In this document: one piece after another, positions 9,081 to 17,676 of the stretch | Layout of the letters: each line of letters begins with the position of its first letter | Position numbering within the stretch: position 1 is the stretch's first letter | Assembly (NCBI GenBank): GCA_905480335.1 | Contig: CAJQPY010000003.1 | Location: 97,457-161,456, forward strand | Direction of reading: 5' to 3' | DNA length: 64,000 nt | DNA from: an uncultured Ilumatobacter sp. | Lineage (GTDB): Bacteria; Actinomycetota; Acidimicrobiia; Acidimicrobiales; Ilumatobacteraceae | Program-made: the position numbers and the translations under genes | The notes under the pieces: generated by a model | Told to the model about the DNA's origin: nothing | Database searches by the model: none | Seen by the model: the letters and a program-made list of their open reading frames with translations, nothing else

Positions 9081-9740
9081 TCAGGTGCTGACCAGGATGC
9101 GTTCCCCCGTGAATGCAGCGACGCCAAGCGCGTTATTGCCGACTTGCACAGTGAGCGTTCCATCAGGGGCGGCTGAGGCGAGACAGACGGTCTCGCCGGG
9201 CCGAATCGAGGCCGCTTCAAGAAACTCGAGCAGACCCGGTTGAAATTCGAGCTCCTCAGTGATTCGACGGATGACCACCGGGGCACCGACTTCGGCTTCG
9301 CTGAGCGCAATCAGGTCGCGTTGCTTGAAGTCTGAGCCGGGAATGGGGTTGCCGTGTGGGCAGGTCGTGGGATGACCGAGCAGTTCGCTCATTGCCAGTT
9401 CGACGGCTTCGCTCATGACGTGCTCCCAGCGGCCGGCTTCGTGATGCGCTTCAGCCCATGAAAGTTTGAGTACGTCGGTAAGGAAGCGCTCGGCGAGCCG
9501 GTGTCGGCGAACCACGGTTTCGGCGAGCCGCTGGCCGGCCGCGGTGAGGCGTAGAGCGCCGTCGTGGGTCACGAGACCCTCTGCGGACATCTTCTTGATC
9601 ATCTCCGAAACTGCAGGTCGGCTGACGTCGAGGCGTTCGGCAATGCGCGCCTGGATCACATCGAGGTCGTCTTCACCAAGCTCGAAGATGCACTCGCAGT
9701 ACTCCTCGAACGCAGGATGAAACTCTCCAGAACGATCCAT
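9081..9740 (-). CDS. DtxR/MntR-family metal-dependent transcriptional regulator
   Basis: EEYCECIFELGEDDLDVIQARIAERLDVSRPAVSEMIKKMSAEGLV...LTAAGQRLAETVVRRHRLAERFLTDVL...CPHGNPIPG. Confidence 0.93.
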   Translation of the reverse strand: MDRSGEFHPAFEEYCECIFELGEDDLDVIQARIAERLDVSRPAVSEMIKKMSAEGLVTHDGALRLTAAGQRLAETVVRRHRLAERFLTDVLKLSWAEAHHEAGRWEHVMSEAVELAMSELLGHPTTCPHGNPIPGSDFKQRDLIALSEAEVGAPVVIRRITEELEFQPGLLEFLEAASIRPGETVCLASAAPDGTLTVQVGNNALGVAAFTGERILVST

Positions 9741-9808
9741 GCAGGAAGTGTACCGGTTGGCCTACAGTAATTGTAAAGGTAACTTAACCAATGGGGCCGG
9801 TGGTGAGG

Positions 9809-10051
9809 TCAGACGTCGACAGCCTGCCCGGCAAGCCACTGTCGCTACACCTCGTCGGTGTGATCACGTCGCCGATACAGCGAGACCGACAAGGTCTTCT
9901 TTGCGGCGTTGCACTCGGCGAACAGGCGCTTGCGAATCGCTTGAACCTCTTCTGCCTCGCCGTGGACGGATACATTGATGGATTCCGCAGACGTGAAATC
10001 AATTTCACAGTCGGCGCTCTCGCCGACGAATGCGACCGCTGGCGACTTGCG
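9809..10051 (-). pseudogene. C-terminal remnant of a siderophore-interacting protein (SIP/FAD-binding family)
   Basis: Minus-strand translation RKSPAVAFVGESADCEIDFTSAESINVSVHGEAEEVQAIRKRLFAECNAAKKTLSVSLYRRRDHTDEV*RQWLAGQAVDV*. HGEAEEVQAIRKRL...SVSLYRRRDHTDE resembles the SIP C-terminus. Contains an in-frame TAG and has no start codon. Confidence 0.55.
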
Positions 10052-10092
10052 TCACTCGCCATCAACCAGCATCGACGCGACGTCGGGATTGG

Positions 10093-10401
10093 CTAACGTC
10101 TGCCGGTTGCATAACCGAGGAATACGCAGAGGCCACTACCAGCCGCACCATCGGCCACGTCGTGAGCTGCGGCAAGAGTTGCTGTTTCGCGCAGAGTCAG
10201 CGGCTGGCGCTGACATATGTCTACTGCCCTGAGCTCCGAGGCGACAAGCCCATTTGAAGCGTCATTGCTTGCGGCCTCACCAGCTGAGGTTGCCGGGGTC
10301 TCTGGCGCTGCCGTCTCGACTGACGTAGTTCGTCCATCGTCGGAACCGCATACGGCGAGGACCACGGGTGGTGCTACCGCAACAGATGTGAAGCGCTTCA
10401 C
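10093..10401 (-). pseudogene. N-terminal remnant of a secreted or lipoprotein-like protein (possibly iron-siderophore/heme binding protein)
   Basis: MKRFTSVAVAPPVVLAVCGSDDGRTTSVETAAPETPATSAGEAASND looks like a lipoprotein leader (imperfect lipobox LAVC). The rest shows no coherent domain. Start overlaps the stop of the upstream gene. Confidence 0.4.
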
Positions 10402-10949
10402 GCTGCACCTTCCTTGCGATTGTTCGAGTGAGTGATCGCTATCGCGGAGCGGCGCAGTTCTTCGACAAAGAATGCGGCCGCTACCTGCGCCGCTATCTCA
10501 TCGAGTGCGTAGTGGTACCGAGCATCATTTACGCTGATGGCGAGGACAGTCACACCGAGACCCGAGTCGGGCTTAAGGGACGCGCGCATTGCGCTTTCGG
10601 GGACGGCCTCGAGACCAATATCTTCCATCACGTCGGCCGCGCGTTGAGGGTCGAGCAGGGTGACCACCCAGCGCCGTGCGACATCGTCGCGGAGCGACGA
10701 GAACACGCCACCGCCGAGGTCGATCAGGGTCCCGCCGAAGGTGATGTCAACGACTCGTTTGGAATAATCAGGCTGGGTCGGGCATGCACTTGCTGCAGCG
10801 ACGCGCCGCAGCGCGCACGGATCAATGTCGGCTGCTGGATGGTGACTGACGACGATTTGCTCACCGCGATCAGTCGACAAATGCAGCTCAGCGCCGCGTA
10901 CGGTGTGGGCGAGCGCAACCGCAAGGCGAAGGCGTTCCAGTGATGTCAT
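10398..10949 (-). CDS. hypothetical protein (possible heme/iron utilisation)
   Basis: ORF MTSLERLRLAVALAHTVRGAELHLSTDRGEQ... in a tandem minus-strand arrangement with the HugZ-like gene and the lipoprotein remnant. Confidence 0.6.
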   Translation of the reverse strand: MTSLERLRLAVALAHTVRGAELHLSTDRGEQIVVSHHPAADIDPCALRRVAAASACPTQPDYSKRVVDITFGGTLIDLGGGVFSSLRDDVARRWVVTLLDPQRAADVMEDIGLEAVPESAMRASLKPDSGLGVTVLAISVNDARYHYALDEIAAQVAAAFFVEELRRSAIAITHSNNRKEGAA

Positions 10950-11031
10950 TGTTGGCTCCTGGCAATTGGTGTACGGGTTGATGAGAGACGCGGAGTCCGG
11001 TTTGGCCTGATCGAGAGCAAATCTGAAGGGT

Positions 11032-11853
11032 TCAGCTGCTCTGTGCGGCTGTGGCGCGTCGAACAAGAGCGACCGACGCAGCGCGCACCGAGTCGGGGGC
11101 CTTGAGTGGCTCAGCGAATGCAACACGAGCCGTTGCGAGGTGGCTGCCATCGGACCGGTAAGCGTCGAAGGTCATGCCGTAGCGATCGATTGAGGACACC
11201 GGAGCACGGACCGCGTCACGAACACCTGCGAGCTGTTGGACGATAGAGACACAGGCCTCGGCGTGATCGGCATCGAGGTGCTCAATCATTGGTCCTGCGT
11301 GCGGCAGCACCGGGTCTGCCACAGCGTTGGCGTAGCTGCGACCAGTAGCCCAGCCCATCACACCGAACCCACCGACGTAGCGGAGAGTTGCAACGCCGAG
11401 CCGCCACCACGAAAAGTCGGGGAATTCGACGTAGTGCCGGGCAAACGGATGAAGATCGAGGTGTGCTTCGATCTCGTCTTCGGTGGGATCGACGGGCATG
11501 AACGATCCAATCGCTGTAACTCGGGCTAGCGAGAGTGGATCGATGCCTGGGGCGCTCGGCGCCTCAATGAGCACGCTCGCTCTGGGGTCGCCCTGCAGGT
11601 TGCGCGTGTGCTCAGCGAAAGATGACACGCAGACAAGTGGTGCCCCAGCAGTGAATGCAGAGTACGGAGCGATTGACGTGTAGGGATGCCCCGAATCAGT
11701 CAGCGTCGACAACGTCGCGATTCCGCCTGGTTCGATCAGGGTGCGCGACAGTTCCGCGTACGACGGGAACGTCGCAAGATCTCCAACGATGGGCGGCCCT
11801 GCAGACCTGTGGGGATCGACGGCGTTACCCGCCGCAGAGCTAGGTGTCGTCAT
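11032..11853 (-). CDS. HugZ-like / pyridoxamine 5'-phosphate oxidase-fold protein with DUF2470-like C-terminus
   Basis: RTLIEPGGIATLSTLTDSGHPYTSIAPYSAFTAGAPLVCVSSFAEHTRNLQGDPRASVLIE...HPFARHYVEFPDFSWWRLGVATLRYVGGFGVMGW...HLDADHAEACVSIVQ. Confidence 0.85.
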   Translation of the reverse strand: MTTPSSAAGNAVDPHRSAGPPIVGDLATFPSYAELSRTLIEPGGIATLSTLTDSGHPYTSIAPYSAFTAGAPLVCVSSFAEHTRNLQGDPRASVLIEAPSAPGIDPLSLARVTAIGSFMPVDPTEDEIEAHLDLHPFARHYVEFPDFSWWRLGVATLRYVGGFGVMGWATGRSYANAVADPVLPHAGPMIEHLDADHAEACVSIVQQLAGVRDAVRAPVSSIDRYGMTFDAYRSDGSHLATARVAFAEPLKAPDSVRAASVALVRRATAAQSS

Positions 11854-12024
11854 CACATGTCTCCTTGCGGGTCGGCAGTAGTCAGTCGGGGAACCCGCCA
11901 GCACGCGGGCCTCTGCAGGGCAGCACCTGCACACTGCTGCCCTGCAGGTTCAGGACACCAACAGAAGACGACGGTCACCACTAATAATCCGCCAGCAGTG
12001 CAGAGAGGGCCGGTGCGCTCCATT

Positions 12025-12056
12025 CGTTGTATGTTAGGTATACCTAACATGCAACG
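12025..12056. promoter_or_regulatory. palindromic operator candidate (DtxR-family-like half-sites TTAGG/CCTAA)
   Basis: CGTTGTATGTTAGGTATACCTAACATGCAACG: 20-bp perfect palindrome at the centre, 32 bp with one mismatched pair. Lies upstream of the minus-strand HugZ-like gene. Confidence 0.65.
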
Positions 12057-12394
12057 CAAACTACGCCTAGTAACCCGGGGGAACCGATAGATTGAGGGAC
12101 AGATGTTTGCGCTAGGTCGCAAGATTGCGTTCGTCGAAGACCCCGGCAAGTTCAGGTACGAACCCCTCGGTACCGGACCCACTGTCTCATGCTGGACGGC
12201 ACGTGCCACCTCATCGAGACCCTGGAGACCCGCCCACACTGCACATCGCGTGCGGCAAACGGTCCATCCGTTCCATTCGCCTCGCAAGTTCTTCGTCTGG
12301 TCCTCGATGGGATCCGGCGGCCTGAATCCTAATCGTCTCAGTGCTAGCGCTCGAACTCGGAACGATCTCGCACGTTTCCCCTGTTCAACGGTGG

Positions 12395-12480
12395 TGCCCG
12401 GGGCGGGACTTGAACCCGCACTCTCCCTGGGGAGAAGGGGGGTTTAAGCCCCCCGCGTCTGCCAATTTCGCCACCCGGGC
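12395..12480 (-). tRNA. tRNA-Leu (anticodon TAA)
   Basis: Reverse complement GCCCGGGTGGCGAAATTGGCAGACGCGGGGGGCTTAAACCCCCC...GCGGGTTCAAGTCCCGCCCCGGGCA followed by encoded CCA. Acceptor stem, long variable arm and T-arm are present. Confidence 0.95.
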
Positions 12481-12502
12481 GGGCAAGAGAAGACTACGCC
12501 GG

Positions 12503-12826
12503 TCATGAGGCGACGCACAGCTCTTGAGAGGCCATAACCTGCCAGAGCTCATTGCGAACCCGGTCGGCATCAGGTGTGGCCAGACCGTTGGCGATGACGA
12601 CCCCCTCGATCATGTCGGCGAGCACGGCTTCACGCTGGCGGCTCTTCACGCGAACGGAGACTACAGGGTCGGCACCTGAGGGACCGCCACGTCGACGAAT
12701 GCTGCGATCAACTCCGACAAGTCGGGGCGGGCAGCGGAAGCTCGGTGCGACAAGCGAACTCGCCACTGCTGCTCGGGTCAGTACCCGGGCGGCATGTGCG
12801 AATTCGACGGTCGAAGAAATCTCCAT
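12503..12826 (-). CDS. hypothetical protein
   Basis: ORF MEISSTVEFAHAARVLTRAAVASSLVAPSFRCPPRLVGVDRSIRR...; start chosen at an internal ATG. No family recognised. Confidence 0.5.
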   Translation of the reverse strand: MEISSTVEFAHAARVLTRAAVASSLVAPSFRCPPRLVGVDRSIRRRGGPSGADPVVSVRVKSRQREAVLADMIEGVVIANGLATPDADRVRNELWQVMASQELCVAS

Positions 12827-13276
12827 GGCCTTATGTTGGCGCACGGGTACTTCAGAGTTCACGAGATTGATATCGCTCTCGCACCCGCAACCACCGCCTT
12901 GGTCGCCGAATTGGTCGCCATAACCGCATCGATCGCCGTCAGGGTCCAAGCGGAGAGCCTGACGGTGTCCCGCTCGCAGTCTGTGCATCGGTGCGCAGCG
13001 CGAACAGGTCGGCTGCGTGCGGCGCCAGCCTGATCCGCGGCGATGAGATTTTGTTTTACCCACGGCGGCGAGGGTGAGCTCCTTGAGCAGGGTCATCGAA
13101 GACGTACAGATCGTCGATCGGCGCTGTCGAAGCGAAGAAGACGCCGCAATGTAAAGCGAGGCCGATCGGAGCATTCGGCATCGGGTCCCGTGCTCCTCAG
13201 AATCGGTAGTTGCAAAAACGGACCAAACACCGGAATCGCCGCGTTGAGTTGCAGGTCGCCACCTTGCAGGTGAGGG

Positions 13277-13852
13277 TTACTCGGCGGGCGACGGGTCGGT
13301 GATTGGTGGCGGTTCGGGCATGGCGCCTGGCCCGAGGTAAACGATCACTTTGGCCACACCAACACCCGACACCGGTGGCATCTCCGACACAGGAAGGATC
13401 TCGATGTCGTCGAGTTCGTATCCTAGGTCGAGCGCCGCGATTTCGGCCTCACCGAGGAACGGCTCGACGTAGTAGATCGTCGTTTCCCGGGCCTGCGTCG
13501 CGCCAACTACACCGCGTACGTCAAAGTATCCGCGATCGCTGAGCGTGTTGATGACCGGTTGGAGTCGCTCGCCGGCGCTCGTTCCGTTCACGACAAGCAC
13601 ACCGACGAAGAAGCGTTCGGTCGGCACCAGGGTGGTGGGCGGCACCGTTGAGGTAGTGGTCGTGGTCGTCGGCGGAATCGTGGTGGTCGTAGTCGTCGTA
13701 GTCGTCGTCGGCGGCATCGTCGTCGTCGTGGTCGTCGTCGTGGTCGTCGCAGGAACGGTACTTTCCTCGGTCACCTCAAGAAAGATGAACGTTGCTATCA
13801 GTCCGACAACGATCGTCGCCAGAATAATGTTCAGTGCGGCAGTGCGAGACAT
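13277..13852 (-). CDS. membrane-anchored LytR C-terminal-domain-like protein with Thr-rich linker
   Basis: Transmembrane N-terminus, poly-Thr linker, then VGVLVVNGTSAGERLQPVINTLSDRGYFDVRGVVGATQARETTIYY as in LytR_C domains. Confidence 0.75.
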   Translation of the reverse strand: MSRTAALNIILATIVVGLIATFIFLEVTEESTVPATTTTTTTTTTMPPTTTTTTTTTTIPPTTTTTTSTVPPTTLVPTERFFVGVLVVNGTSAGERLQPVINTLSDRGYFDVRGVVGATQARETTIYYVEPFLGEAEIAALDLGYELDDIEILPVSEMPPVSGVGVAKVIVYLGPGAMPEPPPITDPSPAE

Positions 13853-13977
13853 GAATCAGCGACGTGCAAGCTTTGAGTCGATCAGGCGTAGATCGCCGTT
13901 TGCACCATTCATGACGGCGAGAGGCTAGCGGACACTGTGTCTCCGAGCCGCGCACCCTCCGCCTACAGTCCAGGGCT

Positions 13978-14919
13978 ATGAACGATCCCCTTGAGGGCTG
14001 GAGTCCGGTACAGCAGCGCACGCTGAACGTACTGCGCCGGGGTGGCGATCCCGTAATATTCAACCCTGAATTCGTTGAGAATGTCAGAGCAGAAATGCGT
14101 GAAGCGCTCAACCATTTCGCGGCCCGACTAGACCCTGACGAGGAGATCTGGGTCTCGAAACATCGGATCGCCTCGGTGCTCGAATGCGAGGAGCATCATC
14201 TTCAGCCAGACGAGTTCGAGTGGACCACAGCAAACGCGAAGGGGACGATCGCTCACCGGGCGATCGAACTGCTGCTGTCATGGCCACCGCGGCTCGGCGA
14301 CCCGACACCGATCGACCTAGTTGATCAGGCGCTTGCTCGCCTGGCCGACGAAAGCCGGAGTATCGGACAGTGGATCAATGGCCTCTCCCCGGCCGAGGAC
14401 GCCGACGTGCGAGGCCAGACGGCTGTGCGAGTCACCCAGTTCGTCGAGAACTTTCCGCCGCTGAGCCCGAGGTGGGCGCCCGTCACGGAAGCGTCCGTGC
14501 GCTGGCCGAACATTGGCCCGATCACGTTGGCAGGCAAGGTCGATTTGCTGTTCGGGCGCCCTAACGGTCGCGAGAGCCGCAAGGTGATCATCGACCTCAA
14601 GACAGGTAGACCGAATGCTCGCCATCGACAGGACCTGGCCTTCTACGCTCTGCTTGAAACGCTCGTGCGCGAAGTTCCTCCCCGTAAAGTTGCGACGTTT
14701 TACCTGGACTCTGCTGAGGCGCACGCCGACGACGTTTCCGAGCGGATGCTCGAAACGGCCATGCGTCGTACGTTGGATGGCATCCATCGAATCATTGAAC
14801 TGGAGTCGGAAAACCGACCGCCGACCCGACAGCCTGGCGTCAGTTGTAGGTGGTGTCCGCTTGGCGAGTCGTGCCACGACGGACTTGCCTACCTAAGCGG
14901 CAGATTGGCAACAAACTGA
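13978..14919 (+). CDS. PD-(D/E)XK nuclease superfamily (RecB-like) protein
   Basis: KVDLLFGRPNGRESRKVIIDLKTGRPNARHRQDLAFYALLETL matches the core, plus C-terminal CRWCPLGESC Cys motif. Confidence 0.85.
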   Translation: MNDPLEGWSPVQQRTLNVLRRGGDPVIFNPEFVENVRAEMREALNHFAARLDPDEEIWVSKHRIASVLECEEHHLQPDEFEWTTANAKGTIAHRAIELLLSWPPRLGDPTPIDLVDQALARLADESRSIGQWINGLSPAEDADVRGQTAVRVTQFVENFPPLSPRWAPVTEASVRWPNIGPITLAGKVDLLFGRPNGRESRKVIIDLKTGRPNARHRQDLAFYALLETLVREVPPRKVATFYLDSAEAHADDVSERMLETAMRRTLDGIHRIIELESENRPPTRQPGVSCRWCPLGESCHDGLAYLSGRLATN

Positions 14920-14950
14920 CCCGTTCGTCGCATCTCGATAGCGTGGCGGC

Positions 14951-15910
14951 ATGGTGATTGATCGCGACAGCAGGGTGTTCGTGGCGGGCCATGGTGGCCT
15001 CGTCGGATCTGCGATCGTTCGTCGGCTCAAACGAGACGGATTCACGAACCTCTTCACCGCAACGCGGGCAGAACTTGATCTGCGCAATCAGTTGGAGGTC
15101 ACCCGCTGGTTCGAGGAAAACCGTCCCGACCACGTCTTCCTCGTTGCGGGAACGGTTGGCGGAATCATGGCCAACAGCACCCGACCCGCCGAATTCATCT
15201 ACGACAACATGATGATCCACGGCACGGTCGTTCATGCTGCTCATCTCTGCGGGGTGAGCAAGTTGCTGTACCTAGGTTCGTCGTGCATCTACCCGCGCAA
15301 TGCAGACCAGCCGATCAGCGAGAAGGCGCTGTTGACTGGCCCATTGGAGCCGACAAACGAGGCATACGCAATCGCCAAGATCGCAGGCATCAAACTGTGC
15401 CAATCGTATCGTGAGCAGTACGGGTCAGATTTCATTTCTGCGATGCCGACCAACTTGTACGGGCCGAACGACAACTTCGATCTGACGTCAAGCCATGTGC
15501 TGCCAGCTTTGATGCGAAAGTTTCACGATGCCCGCGCTTCCGACGACAAGGTGGTCGAGGTATGGGGCACGGGAGCGCCCCGGCGCGAATTTCTCCATGT
15601 CGACGATCTCGCCGATGCCTGCCTGTTCTTGATGGACAACTACAGCGATGTTGGCCACGTCAACATTGGCACCGGGGTCGATCTGCCGATCGGCAAGCTG
15701 GCAGCGAAGATCCGCGACATCGTGTGCCCAGATGCCACCGTGCAATTTGATGCGTCCAAGCCCAACGGAATGCCACGCAAGGTGCTCGATACGTCGAAAC
15801 TCAACAGGTTGGGCTGGGAGCCGACGATCGACCTGGAAGACGGGATCACCACAACTTACGCGTGGTTCCGCGAACAAATAGCCGCCGACCTGACAGTACG
15901 CGGCGCCTGA
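14951..15910 (+). CDS. fcl: GDP-L-fucose synthase
   Basis: FVAGHGGLVGSAIVRRL, YLGSSCIYPRNADQPISE, GPLEPTNEAYAIAKIAGIKLCQSYREQYG, TNLYGPNDNFDLTSSHVLPALMRKFHDA. Confidence 0.93.
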   Translation: MVIDRDSRVFVAGHGGLVGSAIVRRLKRDGFTNLFTATRAELDLRNQLEVTRWFEENRPDHVFLVAGTVGGIMANSTRPAEFIYDNMMIHGTVVHAAHLCGVSKLLYLGSSCIYPRNADQPISEKALLTGPLEPTNEAYAIAKIAGIKLCQSYREQYGSDFISAMPTNLYGPNDNFDLTSSHVLPALMRKFHDARASDDKVVEVWGTGAPRREFLHVDDLADACLFLMDNYSDVGHVNIGTGVDLPIGKLAAKIRDIVCPDATVQFDASKPNGMPRKVLDTSKLNRLGWEPTIDLEDGITTTYAWFREQIAADLTVRGA

Positions 15911-16362
15911 GGACGAACGGGGACCGGATGGCCGCTCGGAGAGTGCCTGGCCAGGGGGCGCTTCGTCGCTGCTGGGCGGGTTGAAAGGGATGGATGCGTA
16001 ACGGTCTTGTCTCATGCAGTGCGAACACCCGTGCGACAGCCGACCGTCCGTCCTCAGCTATCGATTCAACGAGGAGTGGAGCGCCACGGACGGACCCTTC
16101 GGGCGGCTAGTGGCCCGCAGAATGCGACTAATCGCCCTGTCCCGATCATGAAATTGGCTGACTCGCCGCTGGCGCATCGGTGGTGACCACCGCATCGGCA
16201 ATGATCGATCTTGTCCGCTGATGCCATCCTGATTGTCACGATCGCTTTGCAATGCCGAAGGTATCGATTCTTCCGGCCGATCCATGAGTGGCCTGGACGG
16301 GAAAACAGGCGATGGTCTGTCGACAACCTACCACCGAGCCAAATCGCTGTGAACACGGCAGG

Positions 16363-16989
16363 TCATGCGGTCATAAGAGCGACGGGCAAGCCGAGGCCGA
16401 CGGCAGCGCTGATCGTTGCGATGCGCCGACCCGGTTGCACGGCATCCTTCGGCAGGCTCACGCGATCCGCGCCAATGCGCGCGCACGCCATGTCTAGATC
16501 GTCGACGTTGAGAACCACGCCCCAAAAACGGGCTGGGCCCTCCGGAAGCTCGGGCAGCGACACAACCTCGACGATCAGCCCGCCCCGACCGAGCCGATGG
16601 AAACCCTGACGCATCTCACCCACCTCGCGCATCCGCTTCAACCCGCACCCGGTCGCCGACTCGATTGCGCCGGTCGTGCGTTCAAGGTCACATGTCATGA
16701 CCACCACGTGATCAAGTCCGCTCGCACCGACGTCATGCTGACCGAACATTGGGCTTGCCGCGCCCACGACCCTGGTCTGTAATCCGTCGATATCAGCGCC
16801 GTCGAGCGCTGCGTCGACACCGCTAAGCGCCCAGCCAGCGATCCCTATGTCGTCCGCAGCGGTAGGTGGGGTTATGCGCAGCGACGTGCCCATCAACGGG
16901 ACCAGACCGTCATCGGCTACCACCAGTCCCACCGATCGCCAGACCTCAGGGTCGCCGACGATGTCCAACCATTCCACTCGCGCCGACAT
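16363..16989 (-). CDS. VOC/glyoxalase-like family protein
   Basis: GLDHVVVMTCDLERTTGAIESATGCGLKRMREVGEMRQGFHRLGRGGLIVEVV. Confidence 0.75.
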   Translation of the reverse strand: MSARVEWLDIVGDPEVWRSVGLVVADDGLVPLMGTSLRITPPTAADDIGIAGWALSGVDAALDGADIDGLQTRVVGAASPMFGQHDVGASGLDHVVVMTCDLERTTGAIESATGCGLKRMREVGEMRQGFHRLGRGGLIVEVVSLPELPEGPARFWGVVLNVDDLDMACARIGADRVSLPKDAVQPGRRIATISAAVGLGLPVALMTA

Positions 16990-17120
16990 CGTAAGATCCT
17001 CGCAGACCACCACCGAACCTTCCTGATCCGGACCCAGACGCTACGAGGCGCCCGTGCCGTGATCTCGGAAGATCAAGTCGCGAGCGCCTGAGCGACAGTT
17101 CGATTCGGTGACGCCGGGCG

Positions 17121-17204
17121 TCAGCGGCCCATGTTGGGGCGCTTGCCGTGGTTCGCCTTTGAGCGGCGGAGCCGGGCCTTACGCTTCTTGGTCTTCTTCG
17201 ACAT
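17121..17204 (-). CDS. small basic protein, bL37-like ribosomal protein of actinobacteria
   Basis: Minus-strand translation MSKKTKKRKARLRRSKANHGKRPNMGR* (27 aa). The KANHGKRPN tail resembles actinobacterial bL37. Confidence 0.75.
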   Translation of the reverse strand: MSKKTKKRKARLRRSKANHGKRPNMGR

Positions 17205-17676
17205 AAGGCCTCAAGCTTACGACCGTTTGGACGCGTCACCAACGGCGGCGGGCCAGAACGAGACCGCGATGGTGACGACCACCGTCTCGCACATCTACGC
17301 GATGCCGGCAGTGTTCGCCTCTAACTTGCGCTTGGCCGACCCGGTGGAGTCGTCCTCCTCGACAACACCACTGAGAAGGTCGGCGCCTTATCGCCGCCCG
17401 TCGAATGCGGCGGTCGTCCACATCGCTGCATCGCGTCGACGGCAGCAGAGAGCATGGAGATCCTCCGGACCGAGCCCGAGCGAACACACCACAGACCGAG
17501 TCGGACCAAGATGCTGATTCGTGCCGGCTTGCAGCATCGCCATCGATATTATTGGGGTAGCCCAGTCGTGCGCCCAGACGGGGAAGGTCCCGCGCAAATC
17601 GGAGTCGGCAAACATCACCTCGTTATCTCGACTCGCCGAGTCGGAAGACGTATCAGCCGGCCACTAACTTCGTGCG

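Noticed and set aside
12103-12447. ORF ending ...PGAGLEPALSLGRRGV
   Set aside because: The tail is the well-known spurious translation running through the antisense of a tRNA-Leu gene.
13640-13770. Trinucleotide repeat considered as a CRISPR-like or tandem repeat array
   Set aside because: It is the codon repeat of the Thr-rich linker in the LytR_C-like protein. There is no spacer/repeat periodicity.
13978-14919. PD-(D/E)XK nuclease considered as a defence-system component
   Set aside because: A single RecB-like nuclease with no adjacent helicase, methylase or toxin-antitoxin partner. Not enough evidence for a defence role.
17210-17676. Overlapping ORFs upstream of the serine hydrolase
   Set aside because: No recognisable domain in any frame. 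Probably non-coding or too decayed to interpret.
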